DNA of 64,000 nucleotides, taken from contig NZ_VSRN01000001.1 of NCBI RefSeq assembly GCF_008369915.1, forward strand, positions 3,716,501 through 3,780,500, in the 5' to 3' direction. Under the pieces are notes generated by a model. That model did not search any database. It had not been told where the DNA came from and saw only the letters and a program-made list of their open reading frames with translations. Below are positions 27,333 to 36,301 of the stretch, in pieces (position 1 is the first letter of the stretch; each line of letters begins with the position of its first letter). The DNA comes from Dyadobacter sp. UC 10. Lineage in GTDB: Bacteria > Bacteroidota > Bacteroidia > Cytophagales > Spirosomataceae. Both the position numbers and the translations under genes were made by a program.

Positions 27333-28250
27333 TTAAACGAGTAGTCTCGCTCTGATGTGGCCCAGTATTTTCTCATAGTCTTCCACATCAAACCATTCAA
27401 AGTTCCCCTGATGCCGAAACCAGGTCAGTTGGCGCTTGGCATATCTTCTTGAATTTTGTTTCAATATCCTGATCATTTCCTGTTCGTCATAAGTGCCATC
27501 CAGGAAATCAAAAACTTCTTTGTAACCTACTGTTTGTAAAGCCTGGTGGGTACGGAAACCCGAAAGGCCGCGAACCTCATCAACCAGACCGTCGGCTAAC
27601 ATACTGTCAATCCTGGTGTCAATCCGCTGATATAGTTCTGCTCGTTCACGGTTCACTGCTATGCAAACCGGTTCGAAATTTCTTTCTTTTTTGTTTCTCA
27701 AACGAAATTGGCTAATAGGCGTTCCGGTAGTTTTATATACTTCCAGAGCGCGTAAAACGCGTTGAGGGTTTAGTATTTCACTTGAATTGTGAAAAGCCGG
27801 ATCAATTGTTTCAAGTTCTTGCTGTAAAACATGCAGCCCTTCGGTATGAAGTCTTTCAGTCAAAGATTCTCGCAGGCCTGGCAGCGGAACAGGCAAGTCA
27901 TCAAGTCCTTCCAAAACGGCTTTAATGTAAAATCCGGAGCCTCCGGTCATAACAATGTGATCTGCAGTCTCAAATACAGTTTCCAGCAGGGCGATAACGT
28001 CTCTTTCGAAGTCCCCGGCGCTGTAATTTTCTATAATTGAATGCGAATTAATATAGTGATGGTGAACTTCATTCAACTCCTGAGACGAGGGTTTTGCAGT
28101 TCCTATATTGAGCTCCCTAAAAAACTGCCTGGAGTCTGCCGATATTATTTCTGAGTTTAGATCTTTTGCCAATTTGATGGAAATGGCGGTTTTACCAACT
28201 GCTGTCGGACCGGCAATTATTATGAGTTTTTTCTTTTTGCTATTTGGCAT
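27333..28250 (-). CDS. miaA: tRNA dimethylallyltransferase
   Basis: 305 residues. The P-loop is GPTAVGKT (residues 14-21), followed by the catalytic-aspartate segment ISADSRQFFRELNIGTAKPS, PQRVLRALEVYKTTGTPIS and QTVGYKEVFDFLDG. It adds a dimethylallyl group to A37 of tRNAs that read codons starting with U. Convergent with the rhodanese gene. Confidence 0.96.
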   Translation of the reverse strand: MPNSKKKKLIIIAGPTAVGKTAISIKLAKDLNSEIISADSRQFFRELNIGTAKPSSQELNEVHHHYINSHSIIENYSAGDFERDVIALLETVFETADHIVMTGGSGFYIKAVLEGLDDLPVPLPGLRESLTERLHTEGLHVLQQELETIDPAFHNSSEILNPQRVLRALEVYKTTGTPISQFRLRNKKERNFEPVCIAVNRERAELYQRIDTRIDSMLADGLVDEVRGLSGFRTHQALQTVGYKEVFDFLDGTYDEQEMIRILKQNSRRYAKRQLTWFRHQGNFEWFDVEDYEKILGHIRARLLV

Positions 28251-28386
28251 TTCAAAAAAGGAATAATGGTTTTTTTTCCATAATTTATGCGATAAACTGC
28301 CTTTCAGGCATCATATTGGAAACTCCTTGCGTATGTATTATCACCATTTCTTTCTTTTTAGTTCACAATCTAAACGTTGACAAATT

Positions 28387-28980
28387 ATGTTAAAAAAATT
28401 ATTACTATTCGCCTGGATAGGATCGGTAGTGTTATTTACGAGCAGCTGCGAAGGTCCCGAAGGGCCTCAGGGAGAAGTAGGTCCCCAGGGTGTAGCTGGC
28501 CCTGCGGGTCCGGCAGGTCCGGCAGGTGAAGATGGAACAGGCGGCGGCGGTGCGGGCTCCATAATCGCATTTATGGGCGAGATAGAGACCGATACGGCTG
28601 GCCACCTGGTAGTAGGGGATACTGCTTTTTTTGCTGAGTTTACCGATGACGAAATTGCATCCGTAGAGAAAGGCGCGTTTCAGGTATATATCAAGGACGA
28701 CGGGGCTTACTTTCCTATCCCTGGCCACGTTTTATTTGAGGATGAGGCTATCAGCTACAGTTACTATTATGTAGTTGATGGGAACGGCCTGTTCTTTCCG
28801 ATTTTCCGGACTTCAAATGCGAAGGTTAAGAAACGTAAGTTTGAGGAAATTAGGGTGTTGGTAATGCCAGCACTAAATCTCGAAAAGGTGAATTCGGACA
28901 TAAACTGGAAAGATTACAACGAAGCAGTGAAGGCGCTGGGGTTGAGCGAAGCAGATGTAAAAGTCATCAAAAAGAAATAG
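28387..28980 (+). CDS. collagen-like lipoprotein
   Basis: 197 residues. Lipoprotein signal ending TSSC (Cys21), then Gly-X-Y triplets from residue 23 to about 50 (GPEGPQGEVGPQG, GPAGPAGPAGEDG), a glycine run, and a folded C-terminal part of about 140 residues with repeated aromatic and acidic strands. The collagen-like stretch of some nine triplets may form a short trimeric stalk that holds the C-terminal domain off the outer membrane. No function is known for the C-terminal part. Confidence 0.7.
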   Translation: MLKKLLLFAWIGSVVLFTSSCEGPEGPQGEVGPQGVAGPAGPAGPAGEDGTGGGGAGSIIAFMGEIETDTAGHLVVGDTAFFAEFTDDEIASVEKGAFQVYIKDDGAYFPIPGHVLFEDEAISYSYYYVVDGNGLFFPIFRTSNAKVKKRKFEEIRVLVMPALNLEKVNSDINWKDYNEAVKALGLSEADVKVIKKK

Positions 28981-29010
28981 GGGTTGAAACACCTCTAAGC
29001 TTTCAAACAG

Positions 29011-29042
29011 TAGAGGCCGGGACCGCGGGGTTTCGACCTCTA
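29011..29042 (+). terminator. hairpin after the collagen-like gene
   Basis: TAGAGG pairs with CCTCTA around a GC-rich 20-base interior that can fold further, followed by TTTGTTG. It is 30 bases after the stop codon. Confidence 0.45.
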
Positions 29043-29156
29043 TTTGTTGATGCTTAGTAAAGTTGCTTTTTACAAATAGGCTGTAAAGCTCGAGACCTGG
29101 TTCGGAGTTAATAAAACCGAACTTATGTCGGCACAAGTTCATTATGTTACAGCAAG

Positions 29157-29197
29157 AGAAAGTCCCCGCCAGCATAACTGACGGGGACTTTCTTTAA
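29157..29197. terminator. terminator below gldN
   Basis: A perfect 12-base-pair stem (AGAAAGTCCCCG with its complement) with a T-rich sequence on both sides. It lies 25 bases after the gldN stop codon on the minus strand, and could also end read-through from the plus strand. Confidence 0.7.
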
Positions 29198-29217
29198 TAT
29201 GTATTCACACTAATATC

Positions 29218-30285
29218 TTAATACTCCCAAAGACCGTGTTCCAACTCCATGAGCTCCTGCTCGTAATTAAGTGATTTGATTAAAGCTTCTTTTTCACCAT
29301 TGTAAATGTCAAGAAAAGCTTCATCATTGGCATTGGAGAACTTGGTAATCCTTCCGTAAAAAAGACGAAGGTCAAATGCGTCTGCCAGATTCTTATTCTG
29401 TGCAGTGTTGTGCGTATTGTACCAGATGTATTTTTTAGGATCACTTCTGAACAATCTTTCTACGTCCTTGTATCTGAAAGACGCAACCGGAATTTCCAGG
29501 CCTGTCGCTGTCTGCTCCGACGGAAGAATAATTGTCAATGTCTGAATATCATTGTAAAGGCGGGACCTCTTTTTATCAAAAGTCCAATCTTCCTTTATTT
29601 CCAAAATACTCAATTGATCAGGGAAGTATTCTTCTTCCGAACTGGCTACCTGGTCGAAGGTAGAATCAACTTTCGGTTGTTCAACCACAGGAGTTTCTTC
29701 TTTTGCAACCTGAGCGTCTGAAATACCTTTTTTAGTTGTTTTTTTCTTCGGAGGACCCCAGCCATCGTCTTCTACAACTTCTTCTTTTTTAGGGTCTTTC
29801 TTTGCGTTATTGCCCCAGCCGTCGTCCGCAGCCTGAGTTTGCTTGGCGGCATCCGCCTTAGGTTTTCCGCCCCAGCCATCATCGGTTTTTGCAGGTTCGC
29901 CAAAGCCAGCTGCAATTTCTTCCTCAGACAGGCCAGCCGTTTGGTTAGGGATCAGAACGCGTTTATGAAGTTCATCCCCAGTGATTTTAGTCGCGCAGGA
30001 GTCATTCGTATAAGCATCAATCAAGCCGGCCTTAGCGGCCTCTAACAGATACCGGGTTATCTCATTATTTTTAGAGAACATGGAAATGTTCTGCTTTTCT
30101 TTTAGATCTACCCTTCTCCATAGCGTTCTCTTCATCATCACATCGCCATCTGCGATAGGTCGGGACGAGAAAGAATTAGCAGTCGAATCTTCTTTTTCCT
30201 GTGCAACTGCAACACCAGTTCCAAGCGACAGGGTTAGTAAAGACCATGCAATCGTTTTTCCATTCATTCTTCTCATATCATGCAA
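29218..30285 (-). CDS. gldN: T9SS/gliding motility protein GldN
   Basis: About 355 residues; ATGs at 30285, 30276 and 30267 are all possible, each followed by the same signal peptide (ending VAVAQ). GldN (PorN) forms the periplasmic outer-membrane ring of the type IX secretion system with GldK. The family region runs from about residue 45 (DGDVMMKRTLWRRVDLKEKQN) to the end. It has three copies of DDGWG at residues 135-139, 154-158 and 173-177, spaced exactly 19 residues apart in a lysine-rich linker. It follows gldM by 36 bases. Confidence 0.95.
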   Translation of the reverse strand: MHDMRRMNGKTIAWSLLTLSLGTGVAVAQEKEDSTANSFSSRPIADGDVMMKRTLWRRVDLKEKQNISMFSKNNEITRYLLEAAKAGLIDAYTNDSCATKITGDELHKRVLIPNQTAGLSEEEIAAGFGEPAKTDDGWGGKPKADAAKQTQAADDGWGNNAKKDPKKEEVVEDDGWGPPKKKTTKKGISDAQVAKEETPVVEQPKVDSTFDQVASSEEEYFPDQLSILEIKEDWTFDKKRSRLYNDIQTLTIILPSEQTATGLEIPVASFRYKDVERLFRSDPKKYIWYNTHNTAQNKNLADAFDLRLFYGRITKFSNANDEAFLDIYNGEKEALIKSLNYEQELMELEHGLWEY

Positions 30286-30321
30286 AAGTTGTATTGTCCA
30301 AACAACGACTAAAAGTATTTA

Positions 30322-31914
30322 TTAGTATAGCGTAACCTGTCTGAATTGGTTACCCATTTCAACTTCGTTCACAGCACCTTTAAAGTTCTGGCGTTCAACC
30401 TTCAAAACCGTAATCACATAGCGATCGCCCGGTTGTGCCTGCTGTGCAAGTGAAGATATCGATCCACCACCGCCTCTCAATGTTACACCATTGATCCGAC
30501 GGGTACCGCGGGCCAGTGATACTTCCACCTCGGCAACGCGGAATTTAGCATCTTCGGGTGAAAAGTTCTTAAAGCTTTCGTCTGGAACCGCAACAACCTG
30601 GATGCTTCTCGTGCCGCTGGCAGGAGCACCTCTTCTTTCGTCAAATGGCGCACCATTAACTCGCACTTCCAAAGATGGTTTAGGAACTTTGTTCACCCTG
30701 AAAGGTTCAGAGCCCAGGACATTGCCGCCGTTGCTGACAGTAATGTTTAACTGCGCCCGGTTAGGTACAATTGTGAATTTCCCTTTTTGTCCGCTCTGGA
30801 TAATTTCACCGCCATCAGTAGTAAAACTAGGAGCCCAAAGTGCGCCCAGGGCAGGACTTTGAATACTCAGCTTGTTCGCGCAACCCAGGTAAAGAGGCGG
30901 GAGAGTTCCTGTCTCGATCTGATAAGTAGGCTTTACAACGAAGTATTCCTGATTCATTGTGTATGTCGTATCTTTTCCGGACGGAGTTGGAATTGTAATC
31001 CTCGCCTGCAATTCCCTTTTAACGATACCTTCTGCATTATATCCGCCACCCTGAGCTGTAAACTCTATCAGACCGACGCCATTCTCAACTTTTACCGGTG
31101 AACCGTTCAAGCTCATTCTTGGCGTAATTCCACTAGCCGAAGCAGCAATGAACATCTGGCCTTTGAATTTGGTACCGGCTACGACAGTTTTTGCATCAGC
31201 ACTGACCATTGCCAGGACGCGGTCGAACTTGACGTCAGCTGCACCAACTTTACTAGCGAGGTAATTCAATACTTCGCCTTCCATCCGACGAATATCTGTT
31301 TGTTTCTGACTTAAAACAGCCAGAGCTGCTGCAACAGGAGTCGATTCGAAATTCAATTCTGCGAAGTCCTTATTTCTTTGCTCTTTGTTGCCTTTAACCA
31401 CAGGATCTTCTCTGCCATCCAGAGCTAAACGCTGAAACTTGTTGGGAGACAACTTATTTAACTGCTCGGTGTAGGCATTTAAGGTTTGTTGCAAACCATA
31501 TGCCTTTCCCCTTTTCCCGGTTGCGATCATCAGCTCGGCGACTTTTGCTTCTTCTTGGGGATTTTTAATTCCACCTTCCTCATTTAATCCGCCGCCTGCT
31601 TTGCCAATAATTTCCTGTTTAAGCGTATTAATTTCATTAGTAATGTCTGCGGTAAATTTGCGAACTTCTTCGGCTTGTTTAATTACAGCAACATCAGCAG
31701 CTCGGTTTCCCGCCTTATCAACAGCTGCTTTTATTTTGAGTACAGTTTCCTGGTTTATTTTATTAGCTGCTCCGGAGGATAGTTCCAAAGAATTGTTCAG
31801 AAGAATGAATTTTTCTATGATGGCTGAACTTACCTGCAATGCGAGCATCGCGGTCAGTACCAGGTACATCATGCCAATCATCTTTTGACGGGGTGTTTCT
31901 TTTCCACCTGCCAT
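30322..31914 (-). CDS. gldM: T9SS/gliding motility protein GldM
   Basis: 530 residues. N-terminus MAGGKETPRQKMIGMMYLV followed by one membrane helix (YLVLTAMLALQVSSAI) and a large periplasmic part of helical bundle and Ig-like domains. With GldL it forms the proton-powered rotary motor of the type IX secretion and gliding machinery; GldM is the shaft that crosses the periplasm. Position between gldL and gldN is conserved. Confidence 0.97.
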   Translation of the reverse strand: MAGGKETPRQKMIGMMYLVLTAMLALQVSSAIIEKFILLNNSLELSSGAANKINQETVLKIKAAVDKAGNRAADVAVIKQAEEVRKFTADITNEINTLKQEIIGKAGGGLNEEGGIKNPQEEAKVAELMIATGKRGKAYGLQQTLNAYTEQLNKLSPNKFQRLALDGREDPVVKGNKEQRNKDFAELNFESTPVAAALAVLSQKQTDIRRMEGEVLNYLASKVGAADVKFDRVLAMVSADAKTVVAGTKFKGQMFIAASASGITPRMSLNGSPVKVENGVGLIEFTAQGGGYNAEGIVKRELQARITIPTPSGKDTTYTMNQEYFVVKPTYQIETGTLPPLYLGCANKLSIQSPALGALWAPSFTTDGGEIIQSGQKGKFTIVPNRAQLNITVSNGGNVLGSEPFRVNKVPKPSLEVRVNGAPFDERRGAPASGTRSIQVVAVPDESFKNFSPEDAKFRVAEVEVSLARGTRRINGVTLRGGGGSISSLAQQAQPGDRYVITVLKVERQNFKGAVNEVEMGNQFRQVTLY

Positions 31915-32013
31915 ATTGTTCAGTAATCAGTTATCAGTGATTGAATAATTTGATGATAACAAACAATTAATAATTCACTCAGAGGATTTACTATTCGCTT
32001 GTTAGGGGATAAA

Positions 32014-32829
32014 TCAGGCATTTCCGCCACGCATTGCTGTCAGCATGTTACCATATATGCCGTTTAATGACGAAATATTCGTTGTCAGTTTAGACATTTC
32101 ATTTTTAAATACCTGAGATTCCTTGGTAGCATCTGCCATATTTTCCATAGCGGCAGTCAGATTACCGTAAAATGCGTTCATTGCCTTCAAATGCTTGGTT
32201 GTATCCTGCAATTCAAGTTCATAAACAGCATTTAATGCACCCATATTCTTGGTAATCTGCTGAAACTGGTCACGGTAGGACTGAGCATCTTTTGTAGCAT
32301 CTGCCATAGAAGACATGGCATTGATCGCAACTCCATAAGATTTGTTCATGTCACTGATTGCCGTCGAAGCAGTTTTGACATTTCTTGCGTAATCATTGGT
32401 AGCCACGGTAGCATCGGTAAGGTCAGTTATTTTACCAACAGTGTCTGATAAGTTTCGGAAACCTTTGCCAAGACTATCAAAAACCTCGGGAGAAAGCTTT
32501 GCATTGTCAAGCATGTTATCCAGCTTGGCAGTGATATTGCTGCTTTGTGTAGAACCGCGGGTGATTGCTGGTCCGTTGTAGTCATCTGCAAGCTCAGGGT
32601 AAACACGTGTCCAGTCCGGATCTTTGTCGCTGGATTGTGTTAGTGTCTGAAGCGCATAAAGTAAAAATATAAGTACTTCTGTGCCAAGACCGGCGGTCAG
32701 TAATGGTCCACCAAAATCCCAGTGTTGAATCTTTGCCAACGCTCCCAAAATTACAACGGCAGCACCCGCACTATATATTGTTGGTACTAGTTTATCCCAA
32801 AAAAAATTAGGTCCGCTATTCTTAGCCAT
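32014..32829 (-). CDS. gldL: T9SS/gliding motility protein GldL
   Basis: 271 residues. Two membrane segments near the N-terminus (about 15-35 and 43-62; LVPTIYSAGAAVVILGALAKI and LTAGLGTEVLIFLLYALQTL), the stator part of the GldLM motor, then a long cytoplasmic tail of helices with repeated MNAFYGNLTAAMENMADATKES-like units. Conserved Lys and Glu residues in the membrane helices are the expected proton path. A hairpin sits in the 120-base gap towards gldK. Confidence 0.95.
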   Translation of the reverse strand: MAKNSGPNFFWDKLVPTIYSAGAAVVILGALAKIQHWDFGGPLLTAGLGTEVLIFLLYALQTLTQSSDKDPDWTRVYPELADDYNGPAITRGSTQSSNITAKLDNMLDNAKLSPEVFDSLGKGFRNLSDTVGKITDLTDATVATNDYARNVKTASTAISDMNKSYGVAINAMSSMADATKDAQSYRDQFQQITKNMGALNAVYELELQDTTKHLKAMNAFYGNLTAAMENMADATKESQVFKNEMSKLTTNISSLNGIYGNMLTAMRGGNA

Positions 32830-32897
32830 ACGAATTGAAATCAGTTACAGTGAAAAATTTGATATTAATAAAGTGTTATTTGATTTGAAGAGATCGT

Positions 32898-32935
32898 AAA
32901 AAAGAAGCAGAGTACTGAAACGCTGCTTCTTTTTA
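32898..32935 (-). terminator. terminator-like hairpin between gldK and gldL
   Basis: On the minus strand TAAAAAGAAGCAG pairs with CTGCTTCTTTTTTA around a 12-base loop, with a T run. It lies 15 bases after the gldK stop codon and 70 bases before the gldL start codon, in the middle of what is usually one operon. Confidence 0.65.
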
Positions 32936-32949
32936 TTAGAAATATCATT

Positions 32950-34023
32950 TTAGCGACGGCGGGCACGAGCTCCTCCCCGGTCGTTTACATTATCCATCAC
33001 ACAGCGGAAGCCGATAAAAGCGCGGCGCTCAGTCTCATATTCGAAAGTCCTGGTGCCGGTTTGAAGATAGTAAGCAATATCTTTCCATGATCCACCTTTA
33101 ACAACCTTGCGAGGTTCATCGGGGTTATCATATTCAGGGTTCATATCCCAAACGATTGCAGTAGCATTATCCGTATAAGCATCAGAAGTCCATTCTGCCA
33201 CGTTTCCAGCCATATTGTAAAGGCCGAAATCATTGGGATTGTAAGCATTGGCAGGACCGGTATAAGGATAACCGTCAGCATCGTAGTTTCCGCGCTGTGG
33301 TTTGAAGTTCGCGAGGAAGCAACCCTTCGCATTCATTGTATAAGGATTACCCCAGGGATATTTAGCAACTGCACGACCGCCGCGGGCTGCCCATTCCCAT
33401 TCTGCTTCAGAAGGAAGGCGGAAACCGGTAGAGTTAAACTGCCCTTCCTGGTTTTGAAAGTCATGCAAAAGATTGGTACGCCATTTCGAGAAATATTGAG
33501 CAGCCAGCCAACTTACACCTACAACGGGATATGTGTCGAAACCTGGGTGCTGGTAGTAATACTCTACGAATGGGTCACCGTTTGAGTATGCGAAATCTTT
33601 TTTCCATACCGTTGTATCAGGATAGTACTTGGACATGATTTCTTCCTCTCCTAACACCGATACGGAATCAACCAAAAGTGCATTTACAAACTGACGATAT
33701 TCGTTATTAGTAATCTCTGTGTCATCCATATAGAAGGAACTGATCGTCACCCTTCTGTTCATATTGTTCATCGAAGATGCAATATCTTCATCAGCCTGAC
33801 CCATTACAAAAGAACCGGATGGTATCACCACCATGCCCGCCGGAGTAGTTTGTTTAAAGCCTTTTCTGGCAGTTGCTGTAATCTCTCCATTTGAAATACC
33901 GCTTTCTTCTTTTCCTCCCTTGCCAAACTTACTTTTAATAAATCCGCAACTCTGCATGAGCATAAGAGCGGCTACCAAAAGCAGGCTTTTGACTCCATTC
34001 CGATAGAACACTTTCACATTCAT
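32950..34023 (-). CDS. gldK: T9SS/gliding motility lipoprotein GldK
   Basis: About 357 residues from the ATG at 34023, which gives a lipoprotein signal (LMLMQSC, Cys26). The rest is a formylglycine-generating-enzyme (SUMF1-like) fold: VVIPSGSFVMGQAD near the start, YPVVGVSWLAAQYFSKW, LPSEAEWEWAARGG, YNMAGNVAEWTSDAY and GSWKD to FIGFRC at the end. GldK (PorK) is the lipoprotein of the periplasmic ring that anchors the type IX system to the outer membrane. Its own -7-like promoter element lies about 210 bases upstream. Confidence 0.97.
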   Translation of the reverse strand: MNVKVFYRNGVKSLLLVAALMLMQSCGFIKSKFGKGGKEESGISNGEITATARKGFKQTTPAGMVVIPSGSFVMGQADEDIASSMNNMNRRVTISSFYMDDTEITNNEYRQFVNALLVDSVSVLGEEEIMSKYYPDTTVWKKDFAYSNGDPFVEYYYQHPGFDTYPVVGVSWLAAQYFSKWRTNLLHDFQNQEGQFNSTGFRLPSEAEWEWAARGGRAVAKYPWGNPYTMNAKGCFLANFKPQRGNYDADGYPYTGPANAYNPNDFGLYNMAGNVAEWTSDAYTDNATAIVWDMNPEYDNPDEPRKVVKGGSWKDIAYYLQTGTRTFEYETERRAFIGFRCVMDNVNDRGGARARRR

Positions 34024-34368
34024 AGTGGTTTTGTAAAATTTGAGTATAAACTGTAGCCTAAAAACGCCGGCCAATGCCATATAGTATAATTGAAAAAAAC
34101 AAAAAAACTAATCCGAAACAGAGTCATTCAGCGAGACAAAAATGTAGTAATGAATGCCTTGAAGCTGCTGAAATCAATTAACCATCGACTTAACGTTTGA
34201 AAAAAGAGAATTGGTATAAAGCCCGATGATTTTACAAATATAAATTAAAGTTTCACAAACTGATCGTTTCACATTAACTACCGGCTGGGAAAAAACCAAG
34301 TAAAATGTGTTTTCTATTGATATTTTAATAGTTTGAACTGGAATACTCCAAATTAACAGTCACGAGGA
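34024..34368. other. 345-base intergenic region upstream of gldK
   Basis: The longest gene-free stretch in the window. I see no ORF on either strand, only A/T-rich sequence, one good -7 element for gldK at 34235-34242, and no strong hairpin. It separates porP from gldK, so gldK probably has its own promoter here. Confidence 0.7.
34235..34242 (-). promoter_or_regulatory. candidate -7 promoter element for gldK
   Basis: TATATTTG on the minus strand is a perfect match to the Bacteroidota TAnnTTTG -7 consensus. A TTTG lies only 13 bases ahead of it, shorter than the usual 19-21, so the -33 element is uncertain. It would give a leader of about 200 bases before the gldK ATG. Confidence 0.35.
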
Positions 34369-35346
34369 TCAAAACCGGAATCTTGGCGTACGTATAATTG
34401 TTTTTTTGCCAAATTTGGGAGATGGCAGTGCGTAGGAAAGCATGACCTCAAATGAAGAAGCAGCTTTCGCCCGGTTGCCGCCAATTACCATATCATAGGC
34501 TCCTGAAAGACGCAGGGATTGATCCTGCAACAGGTAAATCCCGCCCATTAAAATAAAGTATGTATCCTGCTGCCGGTAAGTACCGCCAACCCAATAGCGC
34601 TTATTATATGTTACAGTTGCACCACCTTCAACCGAAAGTGTACTGATATCTGACTTCACAAGCACAATTGGTTGAATATCCAGCAAATAACCCAATTCCA
34701 GGTTGACCCCGGCATTAAAGTAGATAGTTTGGGGCAATGGATTAGTGCCTGTGTCGGAGCCTAACTGATACTTGGGTTTCAGGAAATGATTGAGAGAAAC
34801 TCCTGCGTAGAAAGCATCACTTTCATAACGCACACCGACAGCGAAATCCGGGTTGATTTCAGATATGACGCCGGTTTGAATCAAAGGATCGTCCGGATCA
34901 CGGGCACGTAATTTCCCAAAGTCGACAGCCTGGCGAAACAAGCCCGCACTTGCCCCAACCTGAAATTTGCCACCGGCGAGTGGAATATGATATGCTGCGG
35001 ACACTTTAAAGTCCTGATCGGTTCTTGGGCCACTTTTATCATTAAGCGCATAAAATCCAATCCCGAAATTTTTAAAGGGCATGCTGAAGGAAAACAATTG
35101 CGTGGAAAGTGCGCCACCGGTATCGTCGAGATTCGTCCCCTGATAGCCTGCATATTGGGTTCTGTGCGTAAGCTGAAATTTGGTAAGTCCATCAGCACCT
35201 GCTGCTGCCGGATTAAGATAAAGCTGGTTTAATGAGAACAGGCTAAACTGAGCATCTTTCTGGCCCACAGCGATGAAGGGTATTAAAAATATGATAGCAA
35301 GTAATCGGACATTCTTATTACTCCTTATAGTAAATTTCAAAGTCAT
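34369..35346 (-). CDS. porP: type IX secretion system outer-membrane protein PorP/SprF
   Basis: 325 residues. Signal peptide at 1-28 (ending AVGQ), then the family N-terminus KDAQFSLFSLNQLYLNPAAAGADG and a beta-barrel-like series of strands ending in a basic C-terminus (TIIRTPRFRF). PorP/SprF proteins are outer-membrane barrels that help export or anchor T9SS substrates. The order porP then gldK-gldL-gldM-gldN matches the por operon of oral Bacteroidota. Confidence 0.93.
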   Translation of the reverse strand: MTLKFTIRSNKNVRLLAIIFLIPFIAVGQKDAQFSLFSLNQLYLNPAAAGADGLTKFQLTHRTQYAGYQGTNLDDTGGALSTQLFSFSMPFKNFGIGFYALNDKSGPRTDQDFKVSAAYHIPLAGGKFQVGASAGLFRQAVDFGKLRARDPDDPLIQTGVISEINPDFAVGVRYESDAFYAGVSLNHFLKPKYQLGSDTGTNPLPQTIYFNAGVNLELGYLLDIQPIVLVKSDISTLSVEGGATVTYNKRYWVGGTYRQQDTYFILMGGIYLLQDQSLRLSGAYDMVIGGNRAKAASSFEVMLSYALPSPKFGKKTIIRTPRFRF

Positions 35347-35431
35347 ACTGCTGGGTTTGTTTAAGGAACTTGCCGAAGGTTTTCAGTTTTAATTCATAAC
35401 GCATATTGCTTAAAAAAATTGATATAAACTC

Positions 35432-35465
35432 AAAAAAGCCCTGGAAATTTTCCAGGGCTTTTTTG
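35432..35465. terminator. bidirectional terminator between hemD and porP
   Basis: A stem AAAAAAGCCCTGGAAA with TTTCCAGGGCTTTTTT, near-perfect and with T runs on both sides. It lies 13 bases after the hemD stop codon, so porP and hemD are probably separate transcripts. Confidence 0.85.
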
Positions 35466-35477
35466 ATAAAAAAACTG

Positions 35478-36260
35478 TCATATCTGGTTGGCTTGCCGTA
35501 TATATAAATCCAGCGCTCCGGTCATCGAAGGCGCATTCGGGAGAGGCGCCTGGATATCCAGAACCAGTCCCGCATCTTCAACGGCCTTCGCGGTGGTTGG
35601 TCCGAAAGCTGCTATCCTGGTATCATTTTGCTTGAAGTCAGGGAAGTTCTCGAACAAAGATTTAATTCCGGAAGGGCTGAAAAAAGCGATGATATCATAA
35701 TACACGTCTTCCAGATCGGAAAGGTCGGAAGGGATGGTCTGATACATAGTAGCTTCTGTAAAGTGAAATTCTTCGGTATCAGCGAATTCCGGGATATCGT
35801 TTTTCCTTACATCGGAACACGGATACAAAAACTTCTCTTTTTTATGCTTTCGCATCAGTTCGATCAGCTCTGCGGCTGTTTTCGTTCCGGTGAAGATCTT
35901 CCTTTTACGGATCACTATATATTTTTGCAGGTAGTTGGCGGTTTGTTCTGAGATACAAAAGTATTTCATTGTCGCCGGCACTTCGATTCTTCCCTCATTG
36001 CAAATCCTGAAGAAATGGTCAATGGCATTTCTGCTCGTAAATATTACCGCAGTATGATCCAGAATGTTGATTTTTTGCTTGCGAAAGTCTTTGTAGGAGA
36101 CTCCGTCAATCTGAATAAATGGCCTGAAATCAACTTTGATATTATACTTTCGGGCTAATTCATAATAGGGTGAATTTTCGTCGGCGGGTCGGGATTGGCT
36201 TACTAGCAGGCTGGTCACCTTTTTTAGCCTCTCCTGATCAAAATTGATTGTCTCACTCAT
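35478..36260 (-). CDS. hemD: uroporphyrinogen-III synthase
   Basis: 260 residues, a two-lobed HemD fold: LLVSQSRPADENSPYYELARKYNIKVDFRPF near the N-terminus, AVIFTSRNAIDHFF, and IIAFFSPSGIKSLFE with AAFGPTTAKAVEDAG in the second lobe. It closes hydroxymethylbilane to uroporphyrinogen III for haem and sirohaem. HemD sequences are weakly conserved, and in this phylum copies lie next to T9SS genes; whether this copy is the housekeeping one is not shown. Confidence 0.8.
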   Translation of the reverse strand: MSETINFDQERLKKVTSLLVSQSRPADENSPYYELARKYNIKVDFRPFIQIDGVSYKDFRKQKINILDHTAVIFTSRNAIDHFFRICNEGRIEVPATMKYFCISEQTANYLQKYIVIRKRKIFTGTKTAAELIELMRKHKKEKFLYPCSDVRKNDIPEFADTEEFHFTEATMYQTIPSDLSDLEDVYYDIIAFFSPSGIKSLFENFPDFKQNDTRIAAFGPTTAKAVEDAGLVLDIQAPLPNAPSMTGALDLYIRQANQI

Positions 36261-36301
36261 GTAAAATCCTCATTAGTTTAGTCCAGACTCATCTCAGTTA
36301 G

